A stretch of 21,847 nucleotides of DNA, taken from assembly GCA_023398575.1 (NCBI GenBank), contig JAEWSC010000042.1, forward strand, positions 1-21,847. Reading direction: 5' to 3'. The stretch is from Bacillota bacterium. Lineage in GTDB: Bacteria; Bacillota; Clostridia; Christensenellales; Aristaeellaceae. Shown in pieces: positions 5,379 through 13,409 of this stretch (position 1 is the stretch's first letter; each line of letters opens with the position of its first letter). A program made the position numbers and the translations under genes. The notes beneath the pieces were generated by a model. The model saw only the letters and a program-made list of their open reading frames with translations, was not told where the DNA came from and did not search any database.

Positions 5379-6971
5379 TTATTTGGATGCCGCCTGTATA
5401 AAACCAACAAATAGGGGATGGGCACGGCCGGGGCGGGAGAGGAATTCGGGATGGTACAATACCGCCGCGTAGAAGGGATGATCTTTCGCCTCAAAGGCTT
5501 CAGGATAACCTTCCGCCTCGCTCACGCCGGTGAGCACAAAGCCGTTATCACAGAGCGCATTCACATATTGCGCATCCACCTCATAGCGGTTGCCGTGACG
5601 CTCGGATACGTTATCGCTTTGATACAGCGAGCGGATAAGGCCATCCTTCAACACGACGCTGTTTGCGCCCATGCGGGCGACGCTGCGGCTGCCGTTGTTA
5701 GTACGCCTGTTTTCAGGAATGTATACAACAGGCGACGATGTATCCGGGTCAATCTCCTGGGAGTTGGCATGTGGCATATGAAGCAGGCTGCGGCAGGCTT
5801 CCACAACCGAAAGCTGCATGCCAAGGCCGATAGCAAGATAAGGCACATGGTGGGTTCTGGCATAGCCGGCCGCGGCAATAATTCCCTCAGCACCCCGGTC
5901 GCCAAAGCCGCCGGGCACGATGATGCCATCATACCCATGAAGCTTGTCCGCTGCGTTTTCGCTAGTAATCGCCTCCGCGTTGATCCAGTCGATGCTGACG
6001 GAGGTAGCCAGGGCGATACCGGCATGGCGCAGCGCCTCTTCCACGGAGACATACGCTTCTTTCAGGGTCACATACTTGCCCACAAGGGCAATCTTCGCCT
6101 TGTGAACGGGATGGCGCGAGCGCTCTACCATCTCTTTCCAGGCACTTAAATCGCATACGGGATGGTCAAGGCCCAGCTGCTCGCAGACAATGCCGGCTAA
6201 GCCGTCCTCCTCCATCATCAAGGGGACCTCGTACAGGGAGGGCGCGTCTACATATTGCACAACATTGCTGGCCTTTACATCGCAGAACAGGGCGATTTTT
6301 TCCCTTGATTCGCTGGTGATGCGCTTTTCTGTGCGGCAGACGATTACATCCGGCACGATGCCAATGGAGCGCAGGCTCTTGACCGAATGTTGAGTGGGCT
6401 TTGTTTTCAGCTCGCCCGCCACCGAGATGTAGGGCAGCAGTGTTACATGAATAAAGCAGCTGTCTTGATCGTTCATGTCCCAGCGCATTTGGCGAATGGC
6501 CTCCAGGAAAGGCGCGGATTCCATATCGCCCACCGTGCCGCCGACTTCCACCAACGCGATATCGGCGTTGCTGTTTTGTGCCGCTGTGAAAATGGCCTGC
6601 TTGATTTCGTTGGTTACGTGAGGCACCACCTGCACGGTGCCTCCCTTGTACTCGCCGCGCAGCTCCCGCTCCATCACCAGTTTGTGAATTTTGCCGGTGG
6701 TGACGCTGGCTTCGCCGGTCAGGTTCACGCCTGTAAAGCGTTCAAAATGCCCAAGATCCAAATCGGCGGCAACTCCATCGTCAGTGATGAAGGACTCGCC
6801 GTGTTGAAGCGGGCTGAGTAAGCTGGGGTCAACATTGTAATAAGGCTCGATTTTTTGCAGAGAAACCTTGAACCCGCGGGCCGCAAGCAGCCTGCCCAGG
6901 GACGCCGCGATAATGCCTTTGCCCAGGGAGGACACGACTCCGCCGGTGACGAACACAAACTTCGTAGCCAT
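5379..6971 (-). CDS. pyrG: CTP synthase homologue lacking the glutaminase catalytic Cys
   Basis: At 530 aa it has the full two-domain CTP synthase layout. The synthetase domain (about 1-270) has VTGGVVSSLGKG (8-19), K40, D72, E142 in VEVGGTVGD, and TKPTQHSVK (190-198). The class I glutaminase domain (about 293-530) has VPGGFGDRG (352-360) and HPEFLSRP (507-514). The nucleophile motif, normally GICLGMQ, reads AIGLGMQ: codon 382 (5828-5826) is GGC, Gly, where the family has TGC, Cys. His507 and Glu509 remain. Other usually near-invariant parts also differ: DPGTMSP is DPSLLSP (48-54), GAETDLDLG is GVAADLDLG, and the GTP-loop segment GGTMRLG reads SRSVARMG (428-435). It should therefore not hydrolyse glutamine; it could use free ammonia, or serve as a regulatory paralogue. 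AAGGAG precedes the ATG. The gene is monocistronic with its own promoter. Confidence 0.93.
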   Translation of the reverse strand: MATKFVFVTGGVVSSLGKGIIAASLGRLLAARGFKVSLQKIEPYYNVDPSLLSPLQHGESFITDDGVAADLDLGHFERFTGVNLTGEASVTTGKIHKLVMERELRGEYKGGTVQVVPHVTNEIKQAIFTAAQNSNADIALVEVGGTVGDMESAPFLEAIRQMRWDMNDQDSCFIHVTLLPYISVAGELKTKPTQHSVKSLRSIGIVPDVIVCRTEKRITSESREKIALFCDVKASNVVQYVDAPSLYEVPLMMEEDGLAGIVCEQLGLDHPVCDLSAWKEMVERSRHPVHKAKIALVGKYVTLKEAYVSVEEALRHAGIALATSVSIDWINAEAITSENAADKLHGYDGIIVPGGFGDRGAEGIIAAAGYARTHHVPYLAIGLGMQLSVVEACRSLLHMPHANSQEIDPDTSSPVVYIPENRRTNNGSRSVARMGANSVVLKDGLIRSLYQSDNVSERHGNRYEVDAQYVNALCDNGFVLTGVSEAEGYPEAFEAKDHPFYAAVLYHPEFLSRPGRAHPLFVGFIQAASK

Positions 6972-7038
6972 CAGGAACGCTCCTTTTTACGCATAATGAA
7001 ACGCCGGTACAGCGGTCGCTGCCGGCAGTTACAAAAAC

Positions 7039-7078
7039 ACAATATGCATATTGTAATGATAAGGGGGTAGCCTGTCAA
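7039..7078 (-). promoter_or_regulatory. pyrG promoter overlapped by a perfect 16-bp palindrome
   Basis: On the minus strand TTGACA (7078-7073), 17-nt spacer, TACAAT (7055-7050) is a near-consensus sigma-A promoter. The perfect palindrome ACAATATGCATATTGT (7039-7054) covers most of the -10 box and the likely start point, the classic place for a repressor operator. The regulator is not known. A 5' leader of about 70 nt follows to the ATG. Confidence 0.82.
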
Positions 7079-7149
7079 TGGATAATTCGGGAGATTTCGC
7101 CCCAGCGCAAAAGTTTCAAAAGGGCGTTTATGGTGAGGGACAGTACGTG

Positions 7150-7170
7150 AAAAAAGCTTGCCGGTAAAGC
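7150..7170 (-). terminator. Weak terminator of the DUF1934 operon
   Basis: On the minus strand a short GCTT/AAGC stem (7170-7167 with 7159-7156) with a 7-nt loop is followed by six T (7155-7150), just after the stop of the metallo-hydrolase gene. The stem is short, so this is tentative. Confidence 0.4.
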
Positions 7171-7173
7171 ACT

Positions 7174-7836
7174 TTAGATAAATGGCGCCGTCATACGCTT
7201 GATGGAAAGTAACGCTATCTTGGGCTGCTGAGATAAATCTTCTTTGGTGACGCGCAAAAGCGGCATGGGGGATGGCGTTGCACCGGCAAGCTGTAAAAAT
7301 TCATCAACCTGGGCAATGGGCAAGCGGGCTGTTTCTTCTGCTTTGTAGTGCATGGGTATGGTGATGCGCGCACCAAGGTCATTGCGAAGCTTTTCCGCCT
7401 GGGCAGCGTCGATGGTGTAAAAGCCGCCCACTGGCACCAGCAGCACGTCTGCACGGCCAATGCGCCCACATTCTTCTGGGGTCAGTAAATGACCCAGGTC
7501 GCCCAGGTGCAATACGCGCAGACCATCTGCTTCCACAGCGAATATGGTGTTTAAACCCCGCTTTGTGCCCTTTTGGTCATCATGAAAGGAGGCATAACCG
7601 GTTATGCGAAGACCGGGCAGCGGCTCAAATTTTCCTTCCCCGCGAAGCACAACTGGCTCGCCGCCCACAAGCGAAAGGTTGTTATGGTCGTGGTGCTCAT
7701 GGCTTACGGTAACGACATCGCCCTGCAGCCTGCCCATGGGATAGCCTACAGACGCATCGTAAGGGTCCATAACAATCACGTGCCCCTCTGCTGTTTCCAG
7801 TTGAATAAGCGAGTGGCCATAGTAGGTGATGAGCAT
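7174..7836 (-). CDS. Metallo-beta-lactamase-fold hydrolase (UlaG-like)
   Basis: A 220-aa MBL-fold protein. The metal-binding motif HxHxDH is seen as SHEHHDH (H46, H48, D50, H51), with further likely ligands H85, D113 in LGDLGH and H163 in PMHY. The short N-terminus (MLITYYGHSL) and the PMHY ending are typical of the UlaG / UPF0173-type branch, which includes lactonases and uncharacterised zinc hydrolases, so it should bind two metal ions; the substrate is unknown. It is the last gene of a three-gene operon, 12 nt after the unknown protein. Confidence 0.93.
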   Translation of the reverse strand: MLITYYGHSLIQLETAEGHVIVMDPYDASVGYPMGRLQGDVVTVSHEHHDHNNLSLVGGEPVVLRGEGKFEPLPGLRITGYASFHDDQKGTKRGLNTIFAVEADGLRVLHLGDLGHLLTPEECGRIGRADVLLVPVGGFYTIDAAQAEKLRNDLGARITIPMHYKAEETARLPIAQVDEFLQLAGATPSPMPLLRVTKEDLSQQPKIALLSIKRMTAPFI

Positions 7837-7848
7837 GTTGCTTCCTCC

Positions 7849-8400
7849 TTATATATGTCCTTTCAAACGAATGTTTTGATGTTCATTCAGCCACATAGCG
7901 ATCAATAAGCCTGCCAGGGTGGGCAGGGCCTTTTTTTCACGAAGGAGCACCGCAAGCTGCGGTGGCAGGCTGTTTGAAAGCGCCAACATACTTTTTTTCC
8001 CGGCTTCCATGGCCTTGATGGTTGTACGCACTATGGGAAGGGGTTGAGCATCCACGGGAGCGGGATGCTTTAAAAGCATGCGGCACAAGTGATATAAAGG
8101 CAGCAGTGCGTCGTCGTTTGGAATAATCGGGGCTGCCTGCGCAAGGGATGGATGAAGGGCTGTGTACCAGTCAAGGGGGGCGTCCAGATACCATAGCTTG
8201 TCCCCGCCGGCGGCAAAAAGCCCGGCGGTAATCAGGGCGGCTTTTGCCCGGATAGGGTCTTTCAGCCTTTGTGGCGCGTCGGTGACCAGCAGGTAGGTTT
8301 CTTCCGCCGCCCGGCGCAAAAAGGGCCTCCCATTTGGGAAGCCCTCCGCGTCAAAGTGCGCGTTTGCCTCCCGGCGCAGCGCTTGAATAATAGGAATCAT
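7849..8400 (-). CDS. Conserved hypothetical protein in the DUF1934 operon
   Basis: This 183-aa protein is not recognised. It has no signal peptide. It is Ala/Leu rich and largely helical, with an N-terminal segment IQALRREANAHFDAEGFPNG, a conserved-looking central PLYHLCRMLLKH and a hydrophobic stretch near residues 163-171 (LAGLLIAMW) that is too short for a confident membrane helix. The ATG overlaps the stop of the upstream DUF1934 gene (ATGA, 8400-8397), which sets the start and implies translational coupling. Function unknown. Confidence 0.8.
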   Translation of the reverse strand: MIPIIQALRREANAHFDAEGFPNGRPFLRRAAEETYLLVTDAPQRLKDPIRAKAALITAGLFAAGGDKLWYLDAPLDWYTALHPSLAQAAPIIPNDDALLPLYHLCRMLLKHPAPVDAQPLPIVRTTIKAMEAGKKSMLALSNSLPPQLAVLLREKKALPTLAGLLIAMWLNEHQNIRLKGHI

Positions 8401-8840
8401 GCGTTTAAATCCTGACGCACGAATACGACTTTAAGTTCGTGCATGGCAACAAACTGGCCCTGCAGGTCAAGCTGGTACTTGAGCGAAACATCGCCCTTGT
8501 CCTCGCCCGATGTATATTGCACCCGGGTGGCGTATATGCCCATTTCCAAATCACCCATGGGGGTGCGGTAATTGCCCTGAAATCGGCGGCCCTTTTCAAA
8601 CACCATGCTGGTGGCGTAGGCGCCATCCCTTACCATGGTAACGCTGCCCTTTTTCACATCCAGGGTGATGTGGCTGGTTTCTCCGCTGTCGGGCTGGGTT
8701 TCTTCATATTGAAGGGAAAAGCCCTCGTCCTTTTTTTGCAGATGACCGGTGGTCACCAGGTGGATGCGCTCCTCCTGCTGACCGTCCTGCTGGCTTTGGC
8801 CGGTGACGGACAGCAATACGGGGATGGAATCAAAACTCAT
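8397..8840 (-). CDS. DUF1934 (YwiB-like) beta-barrel protein
   Basis: This 147-aa protein matches the DUF1934/YwiB pattern, a small calycin-like beta barrel common in Bacillota: an opening PVLLSVTGQ strand, alternating strands in the middle, GNYRTPMGDLEMGIYATRV (about 89-107) and a final KYQLDLQGQFVAMHELKVVF. The length agrees with the family. The GGGGAGG ribosome site lies just before the ATG, and the gene is first in a coupled operon with the two genes downstream. Biochemical role is unknown; members may bind lipids or other small hydrophobic molecules, but that is only suggested by the fold. Confidence 0.88.
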   Translation of the reverse strand: MSFDSIPVLLSVTGQSQQDGQQEERIHLVTTGHLQKKDEGFSLQYEETQPDSGETSHITLDVKKGSVTMVRDGAYATSMVFEKGRRFQGNYRTPMGDLEMGIYATRVQYTSGEDKGDVSLKYQLDLQGQFVAMHELKVVFVRQDLNA

Positions 8841-8872
8841 AACATCATCCTCCCCTTTCTTTTGATAGTATG

Positions 8873-8881
8873 ATTATACCA
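8873..8881 (-). promoter_or_regulatory. Extended -10 promoter of the DUF1934 operon
   Basis: On the minus strand TGG-TATAAT (8881-8873) is an extended -10 box; the -35 region (TTTCAG, 17 nt upstream) is weak. It is divergent from the ispE promoter about 65 bp away. Confidence 0.65.
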
Positions 8882-8942
8882 TGACATACCATGCCCTGAA
8901 AACAGGGAACAATAAAAAGGGATATGCCAAAGTGTGCGGTTC

Positions 8943-8951
8943 TGTTATAAT
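8943..8951 (+). promoter_or_regulatory. Extended -10 promoter of ispE
   Basis: TGT-TATAAT (8943-8951) is an extended -10 box with no good -35. Transcription would start near 8958, which is after the in-frame ATG at 8954, so that ATG cannot be the start codon. Confidence 0.65.
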
Positions 8952-8971
8952 TTATGCCGGAGGCGATGGAC

Positions 8972-9841
8972 ATGCAGGTATTGGCCCGGGCCAAGATCAA
9001 CTGGACACTGGATGTGGTGGGAAAGCGGCCCGATGGCTATCATCAGCTGGACATGCTTTTGCAGTCGGTGTCGGTGTGCGATGAATTGACGATCACGCCG
9101 GCGGCGGAGCTTTCACTTTCACTGAATCAAGGCGCGCGGGTGCCGGATACGGATGATAATCTGGTATTAAAGGCCGCAAATGCCCTTCAAAAAGCGGCAG
9201 ACTGCCGCCTGGGCGCGGAGATACATTTAAAAAAATGCATCCCCATCGGGGCCGGCATGGGCGGCGGCAGCGCCGACGCTGCGGCTGTACTGGCCGGGCT
9301 GAACCGGCTGTGGGATTTGCGGTATACGGATCAGGAGTTGCAACAAATTGGGCTTGCAGTAGGGGCGGACGTTCCCTTTTGCCTGGCTGGCGGGTTGAAA
9401 AGGGCCACAGGCATTGGGGAAGCCCTTGCGGATATTCCCTGCGCCAAGCAGTTCTGGCTGGTGGTGGTGCAGCCCTGCCGGGGGCTGGGCACCAAAAAGG
9501 TGTTCACCACCCTTGAGTGGGATAAGGTTCCCGCGGAATATAGGCCGGATACCGATGCCGCCGAAAAAGCGCTGATGGAGGGCGATTTGAACGGCTTGTG
9601 CCACGCCATGGGCAATGCGCTGCAGCCCACCAGTGAGCTTTTGCGCCCCGAAATACGCACGGCGGTGCATGCGCTGAAAATGCTGGGGGCCAGGCAGGCC
9701 ATGATGACCGGCAGCGGTTCGGCGGTGTACGGCGTGTTCGCCAGCGCGGCGTATGCCCGCTCGGCCCAGGAGGCCCTGCGCCGCAGGTGGCCCGCCTGCT
9801 TTATGACCCATACCTGCATGGAGGGTCTGGTGTTTGCCTGA
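8972..9841 (+). CDS. ispE: 4-diphosphocytidyl-2-C-methyl-D-erythritol kinase (IspE)
   Basis: A 289-aa GHMP-family kinase that phosphorylates the 2-hydroxyl of CDP-methylerythritol in the MEP route to isoprenoids, in the cytosol. Visible features are AKINW with Lys8, DGYH (21-24), the glycine-rich ATP loop PIGAGMGGGSADAA (91-104), the catalytic Asp133 in GADVPF, and MTGSGSAVYG near the C-terminus. The length fits the family. The start at 8972 is chosen because GGAGG (8959-8963) is 8 nt upstream and IspE proteins usually reach AKIN within about 10 residues; ATGs at 8954 and 8966 are too close to or before the ribosome site. It is monocistronic, divergent from the DUF1934 operon. Confidence 0.96.
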   Translation: MQVLARAKINWTLDVVGKRPDGYHQLDMLLQSVSVCDELTITPAAELSLSLNQGARVPDTDDNLVLKAANALQKAADCRLGAEIHLKKCIPIGAGMGGGSADAAAVLAGLNRLWDLRYTDQELQQIGLAVGADVPFCLAGGLKRATGIGEALADIPCAKQFWLVVVQPCRGLGTKKVFTTLEWDKVPAEYRPDTDAAEKALMEGDLNGLCHAMGNALQPTSELLRPEIRTAVHALKMLGARQAMMTGSGSAVYGVFASAAYARSAQEALRRRWPACFMTHTCMEGLVFA

Positions 9842-9949
9842 AAGTGAGCTGTTACATTGTCAACCACGAAGCCATGATGAAAATAGGCCGTTGTGCATGA
9901 ATATATAATGTAACACACCAATAATTTATTGTATAACGATAAAAATATA

Positions 9950-9978
9950 TTGACATACTGCTCTCTTTGTTCTACAAT
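9950..9978 (+). promoter_or_regulatory. Sigma-A promoter of the DUF2975-XRE operon
   Basis: TTGACA (9950-9955), 17-nt spacer, TACAAT (9973-9978). Upstream an 8-bp inverted repeat GTTACATT (9851-9858) / AATGTAAC (9907-9914) might be a distant regulatory site or a weak hairpin after ispE. Confidence 0.88.
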
Positions 9979-10009
9979 GCCTCAAGGACAAATCAAGGAG
10001 GAATCTCGT

Positions 10010-10489
10010 ATGTCATCCAAAACATTGTGCCTTTTCATTCGTATTGCCGTTGTCGGTGTTGCGTTTTGCGCGCTGCTAATCTGTGCACTGCTTCTGCCGG
10101 TGCAGGCCAACGCCATGATTCATGAAGACCCGGCGGCGGCGGGCTTTGTATGGCCATGGATCTTTTTTCTGTGGGCTGTGGCGCTACCGTTTTTTGTGAT
10201 ATTGGTCTATGTGTGGAAGGTTTCTACCGCCATCAAGCGGGACCAGGTATTTACCAGGCAAACCGCCAAGTGGGTGCAAACCGGGTCGCTGCTATTGTTT
10301 GGGGATATCGGCCTTTTCTTTGTGGGCAATGCGGTGTTCGCTTTTCTTGAGATGAGCGGCCCGCCCATTGTCATGATGTCGCTGATCATTATTGTCTTTG
10401 GCATATCCATGGCCCTTTGCGCGGCAGTGCTCTCCCGCTATATTGCCAAGGCAGCTGATTTGCAGGATGAGAGCGAGGGGACCATATGA
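10010..10489 (+). CDS. DUF2975 family membrane protein
   Basis: A 159-aa integral membrane protein with four predicted hydrophobic segments (about 9-30, 47-68, 91-111 and 121-142). The segment after the second helix, VSTAIKRDQVFTRQTAKWVQ, is the typical DUF2975 signature (YoaS-like). The start at 10010 follows AAGGAGGA with 7 nt spacing and lies about 32 nt after the -10 box; the in-frame extension to 9929 would begin before the promoter and is rejected. Its stop overlaps the XRE gene start (ATGA at 10486-10489). DUF2975 proteins are commonly paired with a small XRE regulator, as here; their function is not established. Confidence 0.92.
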   Translation: MSSKTLCLFIRIAVVGVAFCALLICALLLPVQANAMIHEDPAAAGFVWPWIFFLWAVALPFFVILVYVWKVSTAIKRDQVFTRQTAKWVQTGSLLLFGDIGLFFVGNAVFAFLEMSGPPIVMMSLIIIVFGISMALCAAVLSRYIAKAADLQDESEGTI

Positions 10490-10686
10490 TCATCATCAAT
10501 GTGGATGTCATGCTGGCCAAGCGCAAAATGAGCGTGACGGAGCTCACCGAACGGGTGGGGCTTACGATGGCGAATGTGTCACTGCTCAAAAATGGCAAGG
10601 TCAAGGCCATCAAGCTTTCCACGTTGGAAAAGCTGTGCCAGGCCCTTGATTGCCAGCCGGGGGATATATTGGAGTACAGGGCGTAA
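10486..10686 (+). CDS. XRE family HTH regulator (YozG-like)
   Basis: This 66-aa protein is a single Cro/CI-type helix-turn-helix domain: LAKRKMSVTELTERVGLTMANVSLLKNGKVKAIKLSTLEKLCQAL covers the five helices and the C-terminal CQPGDILEY is the usual family ending. It is translationally coupled to the DUF2975 membrane protein by an ATGA overlap. The arrangement matches the yoaS-yozG pair of Bacillus, suggesting a membrane protein that controls, or is controlled by, the small DNA-binding protein (inference from conserved pairing). Confidence 0.94.
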   Translation: MIIINVDVMLAKRKMSVTELTERVGLTMANVSLLKNGKVKAIKLSTLEKLCQALDCQPGDILEYRA

Positions 10687-10739
10687 GCATGAAATGTGTG
10701 CATTCCTTAAAACTTGACATATAGCTGTTCAGTTTCGTG

Positions 10740-10748
10740 TGCTATGAT
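10740..10748 (+). promoter_or_regulatory. Extended -10 promoter of the GyrI-like gene
   Basis: TGC-TATGAT (10740-10748) is an extended -10 box. A TTGACA at 10714-10719 is 23 nt upstream, too far for a standard spacer. The ribosome site GGAGG is at 10756-10760, so the leader is very short. Confidence 0.5.
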
Positions 10749-10767
10749 GCACGAGGGAGGGATGAAC

Positions 10768-11250
10768 ATGGAAATACAAATCATAACAAAGCAAGCGTTT
10801 TCGGTGATCGGCAAGGAAGGGCAAGGCCCGGCGTCGGAAGGCCCGCAATGGATACCACCCCTGTGGCAGGCGGCCAACACCCATTTTGCGGAGATTGCAC
10901 CGCTTGTAAAGCAGCATGAAACAACAAAAGCGCCCTTGATTTGGGGCGCTATGAGCGATGTTGGCGGCACATTCAAGCCCTGGGATGGGCAGGGAAAATA
11001 TCTGGCCGGCTGCGAAGCAGAGGGTGGGGCGGATGCACCGGCTGGCTGGATAAAATGGACAATACCCGGGTTTACCTATGTAGCGGCCCAGTGTACCCAA
11101 AGTGGGTATGGGGAGACGTTCCGGTATGTATGGAAAGAGTATTTTCCGGAAAACGGATATACGCTGGCTGGGGCTGTACATGAATTTTATCCCCAGCCGG
11201 GGAATACGGACCTGGTGGTGCTGCACTTTCCGATAGGGCGGGTGGAGTGA
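10768..11250 (+). CDS. GyrI-like small-molecule binding domain protein
   Basis: A 160-aa stand-alone GyrI-like / AraC effector-binding domain protein. Typical features are the N-terminal strand ITKQAFSVIGKEGQG, the PPLWQAANTHFAEI helix, a mid-protein GKYLAGCEAE strand, the repeat of this pattern with WTIPGFTYVAAQCT, and the C-terminal FYPQPGNTDLVVLHFPI. Such proteins bind small hydrophobic molecules or drugs; some lack a DNA-binding domain as here. The start at 10768 is chosen for its 7-nt spacing from GGAGG; the ATG at 10762 is only 1 nt from it and a longer TTG start at 10714 lies upstream of the promoter. Role in this organism is unknown. Confidence 0.9.
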   Translation: MEIQIITKQAFSVIGKEGQGPASEGPQWIPPLWQAANTHFAEIAPLVKQHETTKAPLIWGAMSDVGGTFKPWDGQGKYLAGCEAEGGADAPAGWIKWTIPGFTYVAAQCTQSGYGETFRYVWKEYFPENGYTLAGAVHEFYPQPGNTDLVVLHFPIGRVE

Positions 11251-11280
11251 AATTTGTTGAAGATATTGATGATTTGAGTG

Positions 11281-11318
11281 AAAAGAGGCTTCTCCTTATA
11301 TTGGGGAGGCCTCTTTAA
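11281..11318 (+). terminator. Intrinsic terminator after the GyrI-like gene
   Basis: AAAGAGGC pairs with GCCTCTTT, with an inner TCTCC/GGGGA stem and a TTATAT loop. The T tract (CTTTAACTTT) is modest, but the stem is strong and lies 30 nt after the stop. Confidence 0.75.
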
Positions 11319-11403
11319 CTTTGATAAGGTATTGCATCCCGCGGCAAGTATATAGCGCTGGTACGGCACAGTTGCAAGCAACTGGATGCGTCGGAAGGCA
11401 TCA

Positions 11404-11440
11404 TAAAAGCCCAGAGCCGCAACATAACGCTGCGGCTCTG
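11404..11440 (-). terminator. Intrinsic terminator of metK
   Basis: On the minus strand CAGAGCCGCA (11440-11431) pairs with TGCGGCTCTG (11421-11412) and GGCTTTTA follows. It lies downstream of the repeat element that follows metK. Confidence 0.65.
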
Positions 11441-11467
11441 TTATATCCATATATTGATATCCCATTT

Positions 11468-11523
11468 TGGGGATTCTAAAGGGGCTTTGTCCCTTTAGCG
11501 GGGTCCAGGGGCAGCGCCCCTGG
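11468..11523. repeat. Intergenic palindromic repeat, family 1, copy 2
   Basis: An uninterrupted copy. It starts TGGGGATTC, then a hairpin AAAGGG/CCCTTT, then GCGGGGT and the hairpin CCAGGGGC-AGC-GCCCCTGG. The same blocks occur at 331-490 and, in a more diverged form, at 19131-19186. The element ends 8 nt from the stop codon of minus-strand metK, the same position relative to its gene as copy 1. Confidence 0.8.
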
Positions 11524-11531
11524 GCGTACCC

Positions 11532-12704
<1,173 letters not shown>

Positions 12705-12747
12705 GGATAATCCTCTCCTTCTGCATGCGGGGCATCGTTGCCCCAAG

Positions 12748-12916
12748 AACAAAAAACGCCTGCTCGGCACAAGCAGGCGGTCTGGATCGTAAATTTCGAT
12801 CTTCCTTATCTGCCAACGCTGCCATACGGCGTGCCGCGCTGCGGGATTTGGCACCTAGCTGCGATCAGCCGGTTGCCGGGTTTCACAGGGCCCGTCCCTC
12901 CACCACTCTGGATAAG
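12748..12916 (-). ncRNA. SAM-I riboswitch (S-box) with terminator, upstream of metK
   Basis: On the minus strand the aptamer starts and ends with the closing stem CTTATC (12916-12911) / GATAAG (12810-12805). Between them are the conserved segments GAGGGA, GAAACCCGGCAACC and GGTGCCAAATCC. The expression platform has a terminator stem CGCCTGCT (12757-12764 region) / AGCAGGCG (12772-12779) with six T (12756-12751). This is the standard SAM-OFF arrangement. A separate GGGGCA/TGCCCC hairpin (12729-12744) follows before the ribosome site. Confidence 0.97.
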
Positions 12917-12936
12917 GTGTTCAATTTTGCACAAAA

Positions 12937-12965
12937 AGAATAGCACAAAGAAAGAATTCTGTCAA
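12937..12965 (-). promoter_or_regulatory. Sigma-A promoter of the SAM-I / metK transcript
   Basis: On the minus strand TTGACA (12965-12960), 17-nt spacer, TATTCT (12942-12937). It lies about 20 nt before the start of the SAM-I aptamer. Confidence 0.85.
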
Positions 12966-12966
12966 G

Positions 12967-13409
12967 ATTTGCAGGCGGGAAAATCAGCGCAGAGAATGTG
13001 AGAGATATTTAAGGGAAGAGATTGTATCCGAAAATGCAGAGCAGATGTAAAGGGATGGTTCCCCGGCAAGGAGAGAGAGATTTATAGGGAATAAGGCCAA
13101 ATCTACAGAGAAGGAATATTTCGTGCTTCGGCACGACCAAAGGGCTTTCCGGTCGCCCTTTGGAAGCCTTCGGGCACCAACTTATTGCTTTTATCTTATC
13201 TGGAGTCCATTCCCCATCTTGAAATGATATACAAGATAACTTGAGCTTTTAACGCGTGTCTGTAACATATCTAACAAAACCATGCAAGTGAGGATGAAAA
13301 TGGAAAATGCGAGCGTTTGATGGATAGAAAGCCCAACGCCATCTATCCGCACCCTATTTTCCGATGGATGGGGTAACGTCGCCCGCAACCAAAGAAGGGA
13401 GCAATAAAA
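12967..13409. other. Intergenic stretch between metK and the SH3b genes
   Basis: About 440 nt with no gene visible in any frame. It contains repeat family 2 copy 1 (13122-13181) and a GGATAG/CTATCC hairpin at about 13320-13348. The plus-strand gene at 13410 has a ribosome site (GAAGGGAG) just upstream, but no convincing promoter could be placed. Confidence 0.6.
13122..13181. repeat. Intergenic hairpin repeat, family 2, copy 1
   Basis: The first hairpin is CGTGC-TTCG-GCACG (13122-13135) and the second CCAAAGGGC (13137-13145) / GCCCTTTGG (13155-13163), followed by CCTTCGGGCACCAA. The same structure recurs at 18986-19047. The second hairpin is nearly identical in both; the first stem differs in sequence but still pairs. 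Confidence 0.75.

Noticed and set aside
5418..6149. 243-codon plus-strand frame opposite pyrG
   Set aside because: It is antisense to pyrG, without a ribosome site or known motifs.
12705..12854. N-terminal extension of MetK
   Set aside because: It overlaps the SAM-I terminator and aptamer; MetK proteins start near the SESVTEGHPDK motif.
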